Shown here: positions 11,546-24,344 of the stretch, in pieces | How positions within the stretch are numbered: the first letter of the stretch is position 1 | Layout of the letters: each line of letters starts with the position of its first letter | Assembly (NCBI GenBank): GCA_026419785.1 | Contig: JAODTK010004087.1 | Location: 1 to 64,000, forward strand | Direction of reading: 5' to 3' | From: Sclerodactyla briareus | Lineage: Eukaryota > Echinodermata > Holothuroidea > Dendrochirotida > Sclerodactylidae | Length of the DNA stretch: 64,000 nucleotides | Position numbers and translations under genes: made by a program | The notes under the pieces: model-generated | Told to the model about the DNA's origin: nothing | The model's database searches: none | The model's input: the letters and a program-made list of their open reading frames with translations, nothing else

Positions 11546-13639
11546 GTAAGTGTGTGATGGTGACTATCACTACAGGGCTGGTGTGAATGTTTGGGGGGGA
11601 AACACTCCAGGGTTTCGTTTGTAAGTACAATCGTCCGAAGGGATTTTCTTCAAAAATCAGTTGATCATGATTTGTAATGCGTTATCATTGACAAAGTTGT
11701 TTACGAATAATGCACTGGCCAGAATACCACCGTGATAGTCTTGTAAGCACCATAGAGCGCTAGGACATTTATACCATTCCACCCACTAAACAGGCGTCCA
11801 TGCCACAATCTAGCTTTACAGAAACAGACACGCAAGTTTGCATCCGTTTTGGACAGCTTCTCGCAATCACCTGAGACGCGGTATGAAAGAATCGGCACTC
11901 TCCGCGTCATTTTGTGTTTGGGTTGCCAGGTACAGTAATTTTTGGACGCACAATCTGCAGGAAAAAAATCGCTTGTGACGTCACACGGGTCTATCTGCCA
12001 AGGGTTCAAATTTCACTGTCTCTGAAGTCAGTCCTTGACAATTTCAAGGCCATTGCATATTCTTGATACATTTCCACAGAGAATTATGAAAAACTGTTTT
12101 TTGTTTTTATTGTGACCCTCGTACTTGAAGTAGTGCAACAGTTTGCTGGTAGTCAGGAGAACAAATGCATCGTGCTTAACCTTGGCTATCACATACCAGT
12201 AGTGTCTATGGGTTAGTCAGGAAATGAGAGTCCAATGTCATATGGTGGGTATAATGGGATTACAAATTGGAATGATGAGCCATCACGTCCAAAAAGTTCC
12301 AAAATGTATCCTTCCTGCAGATTGGGTTGAGATATCGCAATAATTAGTTTATGAAAAAGGGTCAGGAAGGTCAAAATCCTCATGACAGACCCCAAGCCAC
12401 AACATCCAAAGGAGAAGAACAATAATCCAGATGCCTAAAGAATTTCCCCCACAATTCTTGAAAAACAAATGAGACGTCTGAACGCATTCACTCTCAGACA
12501 GAACAACCTCTTCAGGAAGGCCATTCCACTCATTAATGAATTCGTCAATGTCTAATTTGCAGTGTTTGCCCAAAGCTTGAGGCTGGACCCCGATCAGTGG
12601 TAACATCGGAAAACTCAAAATAAATAGTGAAAGGGAAGGCACTCTGATCCATGTTCAGAAACCTGAACCAAATCACCCCAAATTGTCTCTGCTGCCATCA
12701 AAGTTAGACGGGGATGCCTTACAGGGCCTGACGTTAACTTTTTCACCTGCCCGAATGTAAGAAATCTAAGAATTTGTATGAACACAGCCTTATCTTTGTT
12801 ACTTGCATATGCATCCAGTGTGAATTAAGAGCAATTGATGGACTAAAAGTACTTGCCTTCAACAAAAGTCCACTTGCCTTAGGTCAAGTGTTGCAAGTCC
12901 AAATTTTGAATAACGATTAAAAAAAAAAAAACCTAGTTATCAGGAGAAGTGAATTTATTTTTATTTTAACACAAATGAATATAAGATGTCCTTATTTGGA
13001 TGTCTTTGGTTTGTAGATCATTTCTGGCTTCAAATATAAGATATTGTGATTTTAAAAAAATTGTCACGACAGTTAATGTCAGGCCCTGCCTTAATTCTCC
13101 TTGGTAAATCTCTGAGGCAGTGAATTAATCTGGTGGCCCTCCGCTAAAATGTTTTCATTACCTGTTTATATTTTTCAGTGGTATTATTCACGAGTGGTAA
13201 AAAGTCTTTAACGGGGCATAGTGAACTCTTATGTGCAAAATGCACCTCTTCTTACAAATTCAGTTGGAGTATCATAATACTTGGTAAGTTAAGTAATAGT
13301 AATATTCATTAACTATAGTGGGAAACTATGAGGTGTTTGGAATTTGTTATCAACGGCTTTATCCCTGTATGTAACTCCAGGTTGATACTGGGTAAATACC
13401 AAGTTATTTTCATCTGCAAAGTAAGGATGCTGCATGTGTAATATCCGAAATTCCGGAGTTGATGTAATGTCAGCAAAACTGTAAAATGTTGAGAAAAATT
13501 TCAACAACATTGGCCTCCAGTTATACTAATTTTCCTATTTGGGGGCATAGCCCCCCGTCTCTAAAATAATAGTCTATTCTTATGAGGTTGATCTGTTGGT
13601 AGAAATGCTCAGCCATATTGTTCTTTTGTTTTTCCATAG
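11546..13639. other. Intron
   Basis: AT-rich, no exon seen. It contains an A run at 12920-12931. Nothing else is recognised. Confidence 0.5.
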
Positions 13640-13750
13640 GTCGGAGACTGAAAATTACCCAACCTTAACGAATGCGTTCAAGGACGGTGGATCCCAACTA
13701 TCAGCTTCCACAGAAGAGAACTTCACAGTTGTGATTTGGGGAACAAGCAG
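13640..13750 (+). CDS. RALGAPA: Probable RALGAPA linker exon (SETENYPTL…)
   Basis: A 111-bp piece between acceptor TTTTCCATAG and donor GTATGA. The frame is open end to end, beginning SETENYPTLTNAF and ending VVIWGTS. It is acidic and serine-rich, as the vertebrate segment around SEETGNE is. Its phase fits the upstream candidate exon. It is intact. Confidence 0.6.
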
Positions 13751-13939
13751 GTATGAATCTATATGAGATGCTTACTGAAATTCCTATGGTTGATACCTTG
13801 CATACCTCTTTTCAATGATAGAGTACTTAACTTGTGAATACAGTAACTGTGTTGTTGTTGGGTCCGTTCCTAAAAAAAGTAGGCCAAATTCTTGCCCTTA
13901 TGGCAAGCTGTTTAACATTTACCTCCCAATTCACTCATG

Positions 13940-14250
13940 TGAAATTCATTTCATAGAGTGGAATTCAATCAATCCACTTAAGGAAATAGTTGTGTCTCAC
14001 TTAAGTGACTAGTGTATCACTGAGTTGAAATGGACACCCTTTCATTTTAAGTCAAATTTAATTTAACTGAGTGAAATGCAAGTTCACTGAGTCGAATTGA
14101 AGTCAAAACTTGAGTCAACTGGACAGTCAATTCGACTTAGGTCCAATACAATTCCACTTAAGTCGAATTCAATTTTACATTGGAATACAATTTCCTTAGC
14201 GAACAAAACTCATTCAACGTAAGTCGAATTCAATTAAGTTCAAATAAAAT
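13940..14250. repeat. Degenerate array of ACTTAAGTCGAATTCAA-like words
   Basis: The words AAGTCGAATTCAAT, CACTTAAGT, AATTCGACTTAGG and GAATTCAATC recur in both orientations, with TTAAG and GAATTC palindromes. It looks like a decayed short-period satellite within an intron. The period is too blurred to state. Confidence 0.5.
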
Positions 14251-14786
14251 CACAATTAGAGGGCTTCAATTGGCAAAGAAAAGTCATTCTCCCAACCTTT
14301 TGTCATGGGAGGTTTGCCCCTCCCCCTCCTTCGTAGACATCACTGGTTGTTCTAGAGACCCAGCAAACTAACTCCCTGCTGGAGGGTTGGAGTTCGACCT
14401 AGCTAGACTTGGGTCATACCAACACAAAAAATGGGCCCCCAATGTCAGGAGACTGGTGTGTGCTTCGGTATGTGACACCATCAGAATGGGGTAAGGTTGG
14501 TTTGCTGCATAATCCTGCAAACAATCACTTATTAGTGCTATAGTCAACGGGTGCCACAGCTGGAGAGAGGGGTGTGGACCTGTGGTGATCTCCAGCACCC
14601 ACTGGGTGTGTGATTGTTGCCTTCATTTTACTTTGATAGCAGTTTTTAACACACCATATGATGTGTTGGTGCGTTACCTACCTATTCGGAATTGACAGTA
14701 AAGTGACAGAAAACAGTACAAACCATCCGAAAAAAAATAATGTGAGTCACAAAATATGACAATGTTGCAAATTTCATTTCTTTCAG

Positions 14787-14948
14787 GTGTCTGAAGGTCG
14801 TCCTTTCCCACCGGCATCCAGAGATCATCGGATGAGATCCAGGCGGGGGGCGGTGACGACCCAGATGAAAAGTCTGCAGTAAACGTTGAGCTAAACGGAG
14901 CAGCAGCGCTGGAGATCTCCTGGAAACAGTGTTTCATTCGTGAAGATG
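14787..14948 (+). CDS. RALGAPA: Probable RALGAPA linker exon
   Basis: Acceptor TTTCTTTCAG and donor GTAAGG. From about 14805 one frame is open to the end: QRSSDEIQAGGGDDPDE, then NVELNGAAALEISWKQ and FIREDG. The first 20 bases need a one-base shift to join it. The piece ends with one spare base, and the exon at 18533 supplies the matching two. It is acidic and probably disordered. Confidence 0.55.
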
Positions 14949-16350
14949 GTAAGGTCAATCTCTCCTCGATTATTGGGCTTCTTGCGGCTTGCAATATCCC
15001 ATTCTGCTATAGATACTATATTCATAATTCAGCAACAAGATGAATAAATCACTTGCTCCATCCTCAAAGTCCCTTCCAGTTGACTAACTCCATCCTGAAC
15101 TGCACAATCCAAACCTATCTCTGATATTCAATTTTGAAGTTGAAACATGAACCTAATTTGATGTGATGAAAGCTAACTATGTCATTGGAAATCTGACATA
15201 AATAAATGAACTGCACTCTCTCTCCCACAAAATAATTTCCTCTACTTTAATGGTAAGATTTTTAAAAAAATAATTTGATGGATTTTGCACTTCCATGTGT
15301 ATATTCTCTACTGCAAAATGTGGCTGCCAGTACTCGCTCGCGGTCCTCCTGACGAACCTATCAGGGTTCTTTCGGCTGAGATTGGTTTGTTCTTGAAATT
15401 TGCAGATTGGTTTCATTGCCCTTTTGGTTTGAATACACTAATGCAGGGATGAATCGTAGTTGTGTTATCCATTATCATGCCTCACATTCTCATATTGTAT
15501 TTGTTTCATTAATTTACATGCAGGAGGTGACAAATATGTTTGTATTCATCATTATTTGTATAATAAAAACCAATCGGAAGTACTAATTCAAAACAATTAC
15601 ATTTAATATCGACTATAATATCATACATAGTTATATGGCTGTATACAGTATTAAGTTGATGTTACTTATAAAGATTACTCAACACAAAATAGTATATTCT
15701 GCTACCTATTTTTACAGTTATAAAGAATCATAAAGTAGGTGTTTAGTAAATAGTGACTATCCCTTGTCGAAGCAATGTAAATTTGAAGTAAACTGAAAGT
15801 TCATGAACTTTTGCATCTGGCAGATAAGTTTATTCATTGTTCATTAAATTTGCTAGCTATGGCTTGGTTAACCATGATTTCCCATGCCCGATACTGTAAG
15901 CTTTCTTGGCTTGCCGTCTTTTCACAACCATAAAACTGACAGGCGGAGGGGTTTGATACCATACTGCTTTTGTGAATAAAATACCCACCATATCCACCTT
16001 CATCTGTTTTTTAACTTGTTTCATTGGGAGTACAGTGCGAATGTAAAAAAACTTGCGCAAATAATTTACATGCAAACCTTGTCAGTGGTGCATTTTTGTA
16101 GTCTGAATTTTGACATTTCAACCAGAAGTAAAAGGATAAGGGGACTCTGATATCAATCTGTATGCATGTACATGTGGTATGTATGTAGGGGCCTGAATCA
16201 TTTCATGATCATGTTACCAGTGCTCGGTTGTGCCAAAAACCAAAAGTTGTATCCCTATTGATCCACATGTCATTATAGTGGGGAATACCTTCTTTTTTTC
16301 TCTCTTTTTTAGTCTCCAAACCACTATGATGGCTGGTTGAGCTATTGGAA
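14949..16350. other. Intron, no feature
   Basis: AT-rich unique-looking sequence. Nothing is recognised in either strand. Confidence 0.5.
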
Positions 16351-16362
16351 TCTCATGTCACT

Positions 16363-16480
16363 CTATCTATCTATCTACTATCTATCTATATATCTATCCT
16401 TCCATCTATTCATCTATCTATCCATCCATCCATCCTCCATCCCTCCATCCATCAAATCCATCCATCCATCCATCCATCTA
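16363..16480. repeat. Microsatellite TCTA/CATC
   Basis: An array of CTAT units changing into CATC units, with a few interruptions. It directly abuts the 437-bp satellite that follows. Confidence 0.9.
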
Positions 16481-16499
16481 GTGTGTTAACAATTGCCTA

Positions 16500-17945
16500 T
16501 TTGGCCCCCAAACGGTCATTCCTGGATGGATGTCAAACCCCCAACTGGACACAATTGTTTATTGACCATTGGGGCCATGTTTGCCTTTTGAAGGTCAAGG
16601 TCAAGGCCATTAAAGGGCAGTATAGACCATTATGTGTAAAAGTTCAAAAGCATATCCGCTACAAATTTTGGTGCACATGTGTGCTGTTCAGTCTAATGTG
16701 GTTTTCTAACAGCCGATACCTTCGGGTGTCAGGAATTTTGGTTCCAAGGTCCTACTTGAGCCGATGGGGCCCATTTTTATGAAATCTCACACAATGTACT
16801 TGAAATGCATCTCCTTCCACAAGATTCAATTGATGTTCTTCAAAGTACATGTAATGGTCCATGGCTAGAGGGGCCTCGGGGGTCGTTCAGGAATTTTGGG
16901 TTCAAGCCCCAGTTTGGGCTCCAGAGCCCATTATATGAAATATTGAAAACAAAATCTTTATCTCTTATAAATTTGTTGACACAGTGCTGATGTTCAGTTC
17001 TAATGATGGTCTAATAGCTTACCTTCAGGGTGCCCAGGGATGTAGGTCCCAACCCTTGGGGGCCTGGGGCCTTCATGTGGAATACGCCAAAAATGCTCTC
17101 CTCTTACAAATTTCATGCACAGTGCTGACATGCAGTCATATTGCATGGTCCTAACAGCCATCCTTTGGGGTGTTTTCATAATTTTCGGGGTCTACTGCCC
17201 ACATGGCACGGGGGCCCCATTTTAGAAATTTCACACAATGGTACTTTAAATGCATCTCCTCCACAAGCATAAATTGATGTTCTTCAAGTTAGATGTAAAG
17301 GTCTTTGGGTAGAGGGCCATTGAGGGTGTTTAAGAATTTTGGGCTCAAGGCCCAGTTTGGGCCATAGGGCCTATCATATGAAATACTGCAAAATCTTGTA
17401 TCTCCTGAAATTGTGGTCATAATGGTGGTCAAATGGTGGTTCCAATTGCCCAACCTTATGGATGACTCAGGAATTAGGGCCAAGGCCAGTGTGGGCCCTA
17501 GGGCCCATCATGTAGATCACGCGAAATGCTTCTCCTCTTTCGAATTTTGTTGCACAGTGCTGACATTCGGTCATAATGATGGTATAACAGCCGACCTTTT
17601 GGGGTTTCAGGAATTTTTTTATCCAAGGTTCCTCTTGGGCATGTGGGCCCATTTTATGAAATTTCACACAAGGACTTGAAATGCATCTTCTCACACAAGC
17701 CTCATGATTTTTAATTCTAAGTTGCATTTACTTGGTCCTTGTGTAGGAGGCCATTGCAGGTCCTTGGGAATTTTTGAGCCCAAGGGCCCATATATGAAAT
17801 ACTGCAAAATCTTGTATCTCCTACGAAATCCTGTTGCAACAGTGCTGATGTTCAGTCATAATGATGGTCTAATAGCTGTAACAACTTTAGGTGGTCAGGA
17901 TATCGGACCCAAGGCCCAGTAACACTTAGGCCCTGCAGCCCATGT
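16500..17945. repeat. Tandem satellite, unit about 437 bp, three-plus copies
   Basis: The block CACACAATG-ACTTGAAATGCATCTCC recurs near 16788, 17232 and 17665. The block CACAGTGCTGATGTTCAG-CATAATGATGG follows each copy. Lines with CCTT-GGGGTGT-CAGGAATTTT and GGGCCCATTTTATGAAAT mark sub-units about half as long, so a smaller unit was probably duplicated first. It is non-coding, and short open frames within it are artefacts. Confidence 0.85.
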
Positions 17946-18532
17946 GGAATATTTTATTGACGGCGTTGGGCCATGCATGGTCAAAAATCGTAAGAGGCAC
18001 AATAGCCCATTGTTTGAAACTGCTACTTGCCTCCTGATCTTGAACTTGTGTCAATCATTGTACATTTGGTCTTGGTACCCCCCCCTTTGGGTGCAGTTTG
18101 AAGTCTACGCACCATTGGTGCTCTAGTTTTTGAGACACTGACACAACGCATCAAGAAACAAAATAGACACAAGAATAAATAAACCAAAAAGAGTGTAGGT
18201 GCAGGGGTAACACAGAACAGGCCTGAAACCAGCCTTATTCCACTGTGAGTTAATCAATGTGTCAAGACCTTGACCTCCATCTAATCTTTAACTATCTTTA
18301 ACCAATTTGGAAATGGTTCATGAGTTGCTTTGTATATTATTCCGATGCCTTTCAATTCATTTGGGTCATGATATTGGAAATTTTTCATCATGGTTTCTAT
18401 GGTTTGGTTTCATTATGTTATCGTCCTTATTCACATGGTGTTGCTGCTTGCTGTACCTTTATTCCGCTTCATTTGGGGTTTTTCGTATATATCCACTACT
18501 TTTTGGATTGCTTCAATTTTGTGTCATTTCAG
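17946..18532. other. Intron between satellite and next exon
   Basis: AT-rich; nothing further is recognised. It ends in TTTGTGTCATTTCAG, the acceptor of the next exon. Confidence 0.5.
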
Positions 18533-18610
18533 AGCATCTCATGAAAGGCACTGCCGACAAACCAGGGCCAATCTGTTCCATTGACCCACGGGCGAACCCC
18601 AGCCAAGAAG
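18533..18610 (+). CDS. RALGAPA: Probable RALGAPA linker exon (EHLMKGTADKPG…)
   Basis: A 78-bp piece between acceptor CATTTCAG and donor GTAAGG. The open frame is HLMKGTADKPGPICSIDPRA, then NPSQE. It needs two bases to complete a codon at its start and leaves one at its end. Both neighbours (14787-14948 and 19515-19573) supply exactly these phases. Confidence 0.6.
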
Positions 18611-18945
18611 GTAAGGCGTATCATCAGTCAATGACTCATTGCGACTCATGTCGAGTCACTGTACTCTTTAACTATTTTGAGAAGTTTGTGACCAGGTTCT
18701 GTTATCATAACCACCACTGATACCTCCCAAATTAATATTGATTGATGATTTTTCTAATACAGGTTTTCCTCTGTTTCTGAAGATTACTTTCTCATCCACT
18801 ATGCCTTGTAACAACTTATACCTTGTTTCACCCCAAAGTGTTAAAAAAAAACATTCCATATACCTTGTCCTCTGAGGCACTGGCTGCAGATGTTTCACCT
18901 TACTCTTTTTCTCTTCCAATTACAATTGCTATTCTTCAGTTGGGT

Positions 18946-18962
18946 GGGGGGGGGGGGGGGGG
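18946..18962. repeat. G homopolymer
   Basis: A run of 17 G in an intron, a site prone to base-call errors. Confidence 0.9.
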
Positions 18963-19514
18963 CAGCAAACCCTTGGCAAAACGGAGGAGAGGGGAAGATG
19001 AATTGTGAATATGAAGCTCTGTGAAATATTGGTCTGATATCTTCGATGCATATAGCTGAAAGTATCAGCACTTCCTTCAATTTTTTCCAGAATTTATTTT
19101 TCTTCAAAAACATATGAACTTTTCTTGTGTCCTGAGTTTTGTTTCCCAATGTATGCTGAACATTAGGCTTGATGGGGTCAATTTATAGTAGTTCTTTACT
19201 ATAGGATACGTTACTGGGCATCTTGCCTCTATATTGTCATTCCCTTCTCAATAATTGTAGGCCTATGTGCTTCACTATGAATTAGCCTTTCACGATTCAG
19301 CATTGTCTTGCATTCCTAATTGACCCAGCGTTTTTCCGTTGAGTAGCGAAATCTTGAACACTAATCGTCTCAAGCCTTTGGGTACAAAATCCTTTTCATT
19401 TTTCATCAAAACGTGAACCCAAGAGTCATATTAGAATGGATGTATCGATGATGTATCAGGGTATGAAGTAATATTGTGCATAGGCTCCCTTTCATGTCAC
19501 CCCCCTTTCCACAG

Positions 19515-19573
19515 ACCCCATACCAAGTCCGTCCGCCTCCCACCTACCAGTGAGAGTACTGCACCCCTCTCAG
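19515..19573 (+). CDS. RALGAPA: Probable RALGAPA linker exon (DPIPSPSASHLPV…)
   Basis: A 59-bp piece between acceptor TTTCCACAG and donor GTAACC. Joined in phase to the exon at 18533 it reads DPIPSPSASHLPVRVLHPSQ. It is serine- and proline-rich, as expected for the regulatory linker that Akt and AMPK phosphorylate in vertebrates. Individual sites cannot be assigned. Confidence 0.5.
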
Positions 19574-20390
19574 GTAACCGTTGCACCCTTGAACCCCAAT
19601 CACCAATGCATGTAGTATGAACTATCCCATTCATTTTTCACTCTGATTCAATGGTGTCTCTCTCTTGCTCACCCTCGTGTGTTACGTTACGTAATGCTGG
19701 TTACATTCCTGTGGCTATTTGTGACCCTTTTCAAAAGATGTGTGTAGGTAGGTGTGGTGTCAGCAGATGTGAAACCTCGCAACAAACTTTAGTTAGCGCA
19801 CAAACTACCCCCTGTTTACACAAACTTGTCTTTTGCAAGCTCTCAGGATGTGTTAGAATCTCCCAGATATTCCACCCCGGTTCGTATAGTGGAGTATAAG
19901 GTCTGTGAGAGTGATGGTACTGTGTGGGAAGTTCAACACAGAAATCTTGTTGTTTTTTTTCAGAAACCTGTCATTAGAAACTGGTCTGAATATAGATGGC
20001 TACTTCTTCTCAACCTATCCAATACTAATGTCACCTCTATTTAGCTTATCAATCACATTCTGCAAATGCAGTTATAAAGGCGATTATTTTGAAAATTTGC
20101 TGCCTTTGTGTTTGTGAACTGCTAAAAGTATCCTTGGGGAATCTCACAATAGTTCAAATACTGACACTACGTCCCATTAAAAACTCAACTCCAGGGGCAG
20201 ATCCGGAGGGAGGAGAGGGGAGGGGGGAACTGACGCCCCGCATCTCCATTGGTGGTCATTACAACTAGCCCCAAAATGACACTAGCTTGAAATCTTCTAG
20301 CACCATTCTGCCTCTTCCCTGAGGTACCAGTAATCTTTGTGCTCCCTATTAAAAATCCTGTGTATGCTCGTCTATTTTTTTTTTTTAGGT
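19574..20390. other. Intron, no feature
   Basis: No exon is supported. It contains G-rich stretches near 20205-20230 and a T run at 20371-20386. Confidence 0.45.
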
Positions 20391-20394
20391 GTGG

Positions 20395-20745
20395 GTATTG
20401 GCATGTCTCTTCTCACCTGTGACTTTCCACTCGATAAACTTTCTCACACTTACATTAATGAAATGTTGAGTTATTGTGTCAAAGGTCATAGGGCTACTTG
20501 GGCTGATTACGTTGCATGAACGTGTACAATAACAATATTTCAAAACTCCTCTGCCCGAATTTCCCGCCATTCTTATCACCCATATGTTCGAAAAGATGGA
20601 ATTAATTGGTCCGTGTGTGCTCAAAGAGTGGTGACAGTTTTCAAATATAGGTCATAATGAAGAGCTATGGGAGATTCTCGTCTATACCCCCTACTGTTTA
20701 TGGTGAGCATGCACACATACAACCGTGAGAAGGCTCATTTCATGA
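20395..20745. repeat. Dispersed repeat, copy 1
   Basis: It shares blocks with 34190-34530 in the same orientation: TCAAAGGTCATAGGG versus CGAAGGTCATAGGG, GACAGTTTTCAAATATAGG, GAGATTCTCGTCTAT-CCCC and GGTGAGCATGCACAC. Copies are diverged. No coding potential or clear termini. Confidence 0.7.
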
Positions 20746-21935
20746 CCACTGACCTTTAATTTTTAATATTTTTTTCATTTCAACTGTAAAATCCTAGCCT
20801 CATGAACATGCAGAGAAATGCATATTTATGAGATATGAGATTATGCCTCTGGATTATCTGTATGAGATGATTGAAGGATGGCTGGCTTTGTATTGAGTAA
20901 TGCATGTGTCTGTTCTTTTCTACTTCGACTATTCCAGTGGCTGGTTTATTCAAGTGGTGGAGTGATGGAAACTAACACAGCAGCAGTTCCTGTTTAACAT
21001 GCAGGAAGCAATCACAGTTCAGTTCAAGTTATTTTAGCTTTAGAAACGTAAAGACAATTTAAAGGTGCTAAAAACTATCCCGTGGGGTGCCTCTTCACTT
21101 CCCCCAACATCTTGTGGTATAGTTGCCAGGTCATCAGATTTCTCAATGTTCTCTGTGTACCATGTCATGTGAACATTTGTCGCTTGGCAGTGTATATTAT
21201 CCTGCTCTGATTAGTGCAGTTAAGGTGTCCGTTGAATACCTCGTGATTATTCTTTTGAAATATTTAATTGGAACTGTGGCCACTGCATGAGCACCTGTGT
21301 TACATCAAGTTTGGCTTTCCACTTCAGGTTTTTAGTTCACCTGATGTGTTTTTTGTTTTTTTTTGTTATTTCAACAATTTCTGCTGGTATATATATTTTT
21401 TTTTCATATTTTTTTTCTTCATCTGCCCAATGTCTTTAATTTCTCTCTTGATGATATTGTGGTGGCGTTTGAAATTCCTATTCTTCCCTTTTGGTATCAC
21501 TATAACTGTTGTAGTTGTGTTCCTTACATTTTATTGATGTATTTTCATTTGGTGTCAAATTTGGGTAGTTTTAAATGCCAGTACTGCTTTGGTGTGGGAC
21601 TGCGAAGCAATGCATTGGTACTGTGTTTTAAATTTGGAAGCTCCCTTAATAATTTTATAAACGGTCTTATTCGATATTTCAACACAATGGGGTAATGTTA
21701 TTGTTAATGAGTTATCATTATTATGGTCCCAATAAATTACAGGAAAAAAGCCTGTCCCGGTAACATGGGTCTATCGTTCTTGCATTTGCACAGAAAGTAG
21801 GGGGCACTAAAAGGCGGTTAACACCTCCTGGTACAACCCGAGTAATTTTCCTCCGCCTTCCTGAATCCCTGCCCACTACTCATCCTCTCTCCGCATCCCT
21901 CCGCCTCCACCCTCTGTACCCCACTTCACGCTCCT
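20746..21935. other. Intron, no feature
   Basis: AT-rich, including T-rich runs around 21340-21420. A long open frame there is T-run coding and not a gene. Confidence 0.5.
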
Positions 21936-21939
21936 TGTC

Positions 21940-23735
21940 TTGTTAGATATCACTTCCGGCATCTTCCATAGCAAGCATGCACCATTTGTCTTACACCACC
22001 TCCACCCCTCTTACCCACCCTCCCCCTACCTGTCTTGTTAGATAATCACTTTAGACATGATTCCCAGCATGCAACCAGTTGTTCTCATCTCCAACCCTCT
22101 GTCCTCACCACCCTCACCCTACCGTCTTGTTATATTCCCTTTTAGACATGATTCCCCGCATGCACCAGTGGTCTCATCTCCACCCCCTCTGTACCCCCCA
22201 TCCACCCTCACTAACCGTCGTGTTAGTTATCACTTTAGACATGATTCCCCGCATGCCAAGTCAGTTGTGTCCTATCTCACGCCCCTCTTACCCACACCCT
22301 CACCTACCTGTCCTTGTTGATATCACTAGACTGATTCCCAGCAAGCACCAGGGTATATCATCTCACCCCCTCTGTACCCCCAACCCCACTACTTTCTAGT
22401 TTTTAGAATAATCACTTAGACCATTATTTCCCACCATGCACCAGTGTGTTCTCATCTCCAACCCTTGTACCACACCCTCACCTACCTGTCTTGTTAGATA
22501 ACTTTAAGATGATCCCAGCCGCACCAGTGTGTCGCATCTCCACCCCCCGCGTAACCCACCACCCTCACCTACCTGTCTGTAGATATCACTTTATACTGAT
22601 TCCCAACATGCACCCGTGTTGTCCTCTTCTCCCCCCCCTCTGTCCCCCCAACACCCTCACTACCTGTCTTGTAGATATCACCTTAGACATGATTCCCAGC
22701 ATGCATCAGTGTGTCTCATCTCCATCCCTCTGGTACCACAGACCCGCCACCTGTACCTTCTTGTTAGATATCCCTTTGACATGATTCCCAGCATGCACCA
22801 TTGTGTCTCATCTCCACCCCCTCCGGCCACCACTCTCTACCTACCTGTCTTGTTAGATATCACTTTAGACATGATTCCCAGCAGCACTCATGTGTCTCAT
22901 CTCTCCCTCCACCCCCTCGGTACCCACCACTCTCACCTACCTGTCTTGTTAGAATATCACTTTAGACATGATTCCCAGCATCCACCAGTGTTCTCATCTC
23001 CACCCCCTCTGTACCCACCACCCTCACCTACCTGTCTTGTTAGATATCACATTAGACATGATTCCCATCATCACCACTTTTGTCTCATCGTCACCCCCTC
23101 TGTACCCACCCCCCTCACCTACTTCTTGTTAGATATCACTTTAGACATTATTCCCAGCATGCACCATTGTGTCTCATCTCCACCCCCTTGTACCCACCAC
23201 CCTCACCGACCTGTCTTGTTAGATATCACTTCACTTTAACATATTCCCTGCATGCACCTGTGTCCATCTCCACCCCCTCTGTACCCACCACACCCACGCT
23301 GGCACCTGTCTTGTAGATATCACTTTAGAACATGATTCCCCAGCATTCACCAGTGCCTCATCTCGCACCCCCTCTGTACCCACCACCCTCACCATACCTG
23401 TCTTCTTAGATATCACTTTAGACCTGATTCCCCGCATGCACCATTGGTCTCATCTCCACCCCCTCTGTACCCACCACCCTCACCTACCTGTCTTGTTTGA
23501 TATCCACTTTAGACAGACTCCCAGTACCCAGTGTGGCTCATCTCACCCCCTCTGTACCCACCACCCTCACTCTACCTGTCTTTTAGAGATCACTTTAGCA
23601 TGATTCCCATCATGCACCATGTGTCTCTATCTCCACCCCCTCTGTACCCACCACCCTCACCTGGTACCTGTCTTGTTGATATCACATCGGGCATCATTCC
23701 GCCAGCATCACCATTTTGTCTCAGCTCCACTTTAG
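21940..23735. repeat. Minisatellite, unit about 91 bp, roughly 20 copies
   Basis: The unit contains CATCTCCACCCCCTCTGTACC, CACCACCCTCACCTACC, TGTCTTGTTAGATATCAC and TTTAGACATGATTCCCAGC. Copies differ by many one-base gaps, more than by substitutions, which is typical of uncorrected long-read consensus or an old array. Open frames across it are repeat artefacts. Confidence 0.9.
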
Positions 23736-23962
23736 GTGTAATCCTTGTTTTTCCGGAAATTTTCCGTTTAATTCAGCCTGAAAGACTTTTTGGAAAAGGG
23801 ACTAGTGATCACTCTGTGATTTTGTCATGTGCTTGTGCATATTGGGTGAATTTTTAAGTGGTTTAGCAGGGCCTCAGCAGATTACATTATGTTGAAAACA
23901 CTGCAATACCCTCACAGAAACAACCACTGGTCACAAGACAAGAGCCCACTTGGGTGTATTTC

Positions 23963-24344
23963 TCTATTCAAGCTCATTCATCACCTTTGGGGAAATAATC
24001 GAGAAAATAAGCATCAATGAATAATTGGAAACTGAATGCCATCGTTGATACCTCATCTACAAGAGAACTTCAGTCAAAATTGCAAGCACTCCAAATCAAT
24101 CATGTCTTGTTTGGATAAAATCGTGATCAGGGGGCGAATTTTCGAAAAAGCTGGCTGGCAGTAACAAATGTATTTGTTTCCACCACAGGGTCAATTACAA
24201 ATTTCGAACTGATACTAACTACGTTTCAAACAATTTTCTTTTAATTGTAGTTTTTTTATATCAATCAATACATGATTTCCACAGTAATGGTAGCTTCCTG
24301 TCTGGAAAGGAGGACATGAAATAAAAGGCTGAATGGAAACTTTA
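23963..24344 (+). mobile_element. MITE-like element, copy 1
   Basis: It shares its body with 36682-37058 and 44498-44864: AATAAGCATCAATG, GCCATCGTTGATACCTCATC, AAAGCTGGCTGGC, CACAGTAATGGTAG and GGAGGACATGAAAT. Its right end keeps GGCTGAATGGAA-ACTTTA. The left end is more decayed than in the other two copies. Confidence 0.75.

Noticed and set aside
21940-23735. Regular spacing suggested a CRISPR-like array
   Set aside because: Whole units repeat with no unique spacers, no cas genes, and the context is an intron of a eukaryotic gene.
22057-23857. Long open frames across the C-rich minisatellite
   Set aside because: They are translations of the repeat unit in several frames at once and change frame at each gap.
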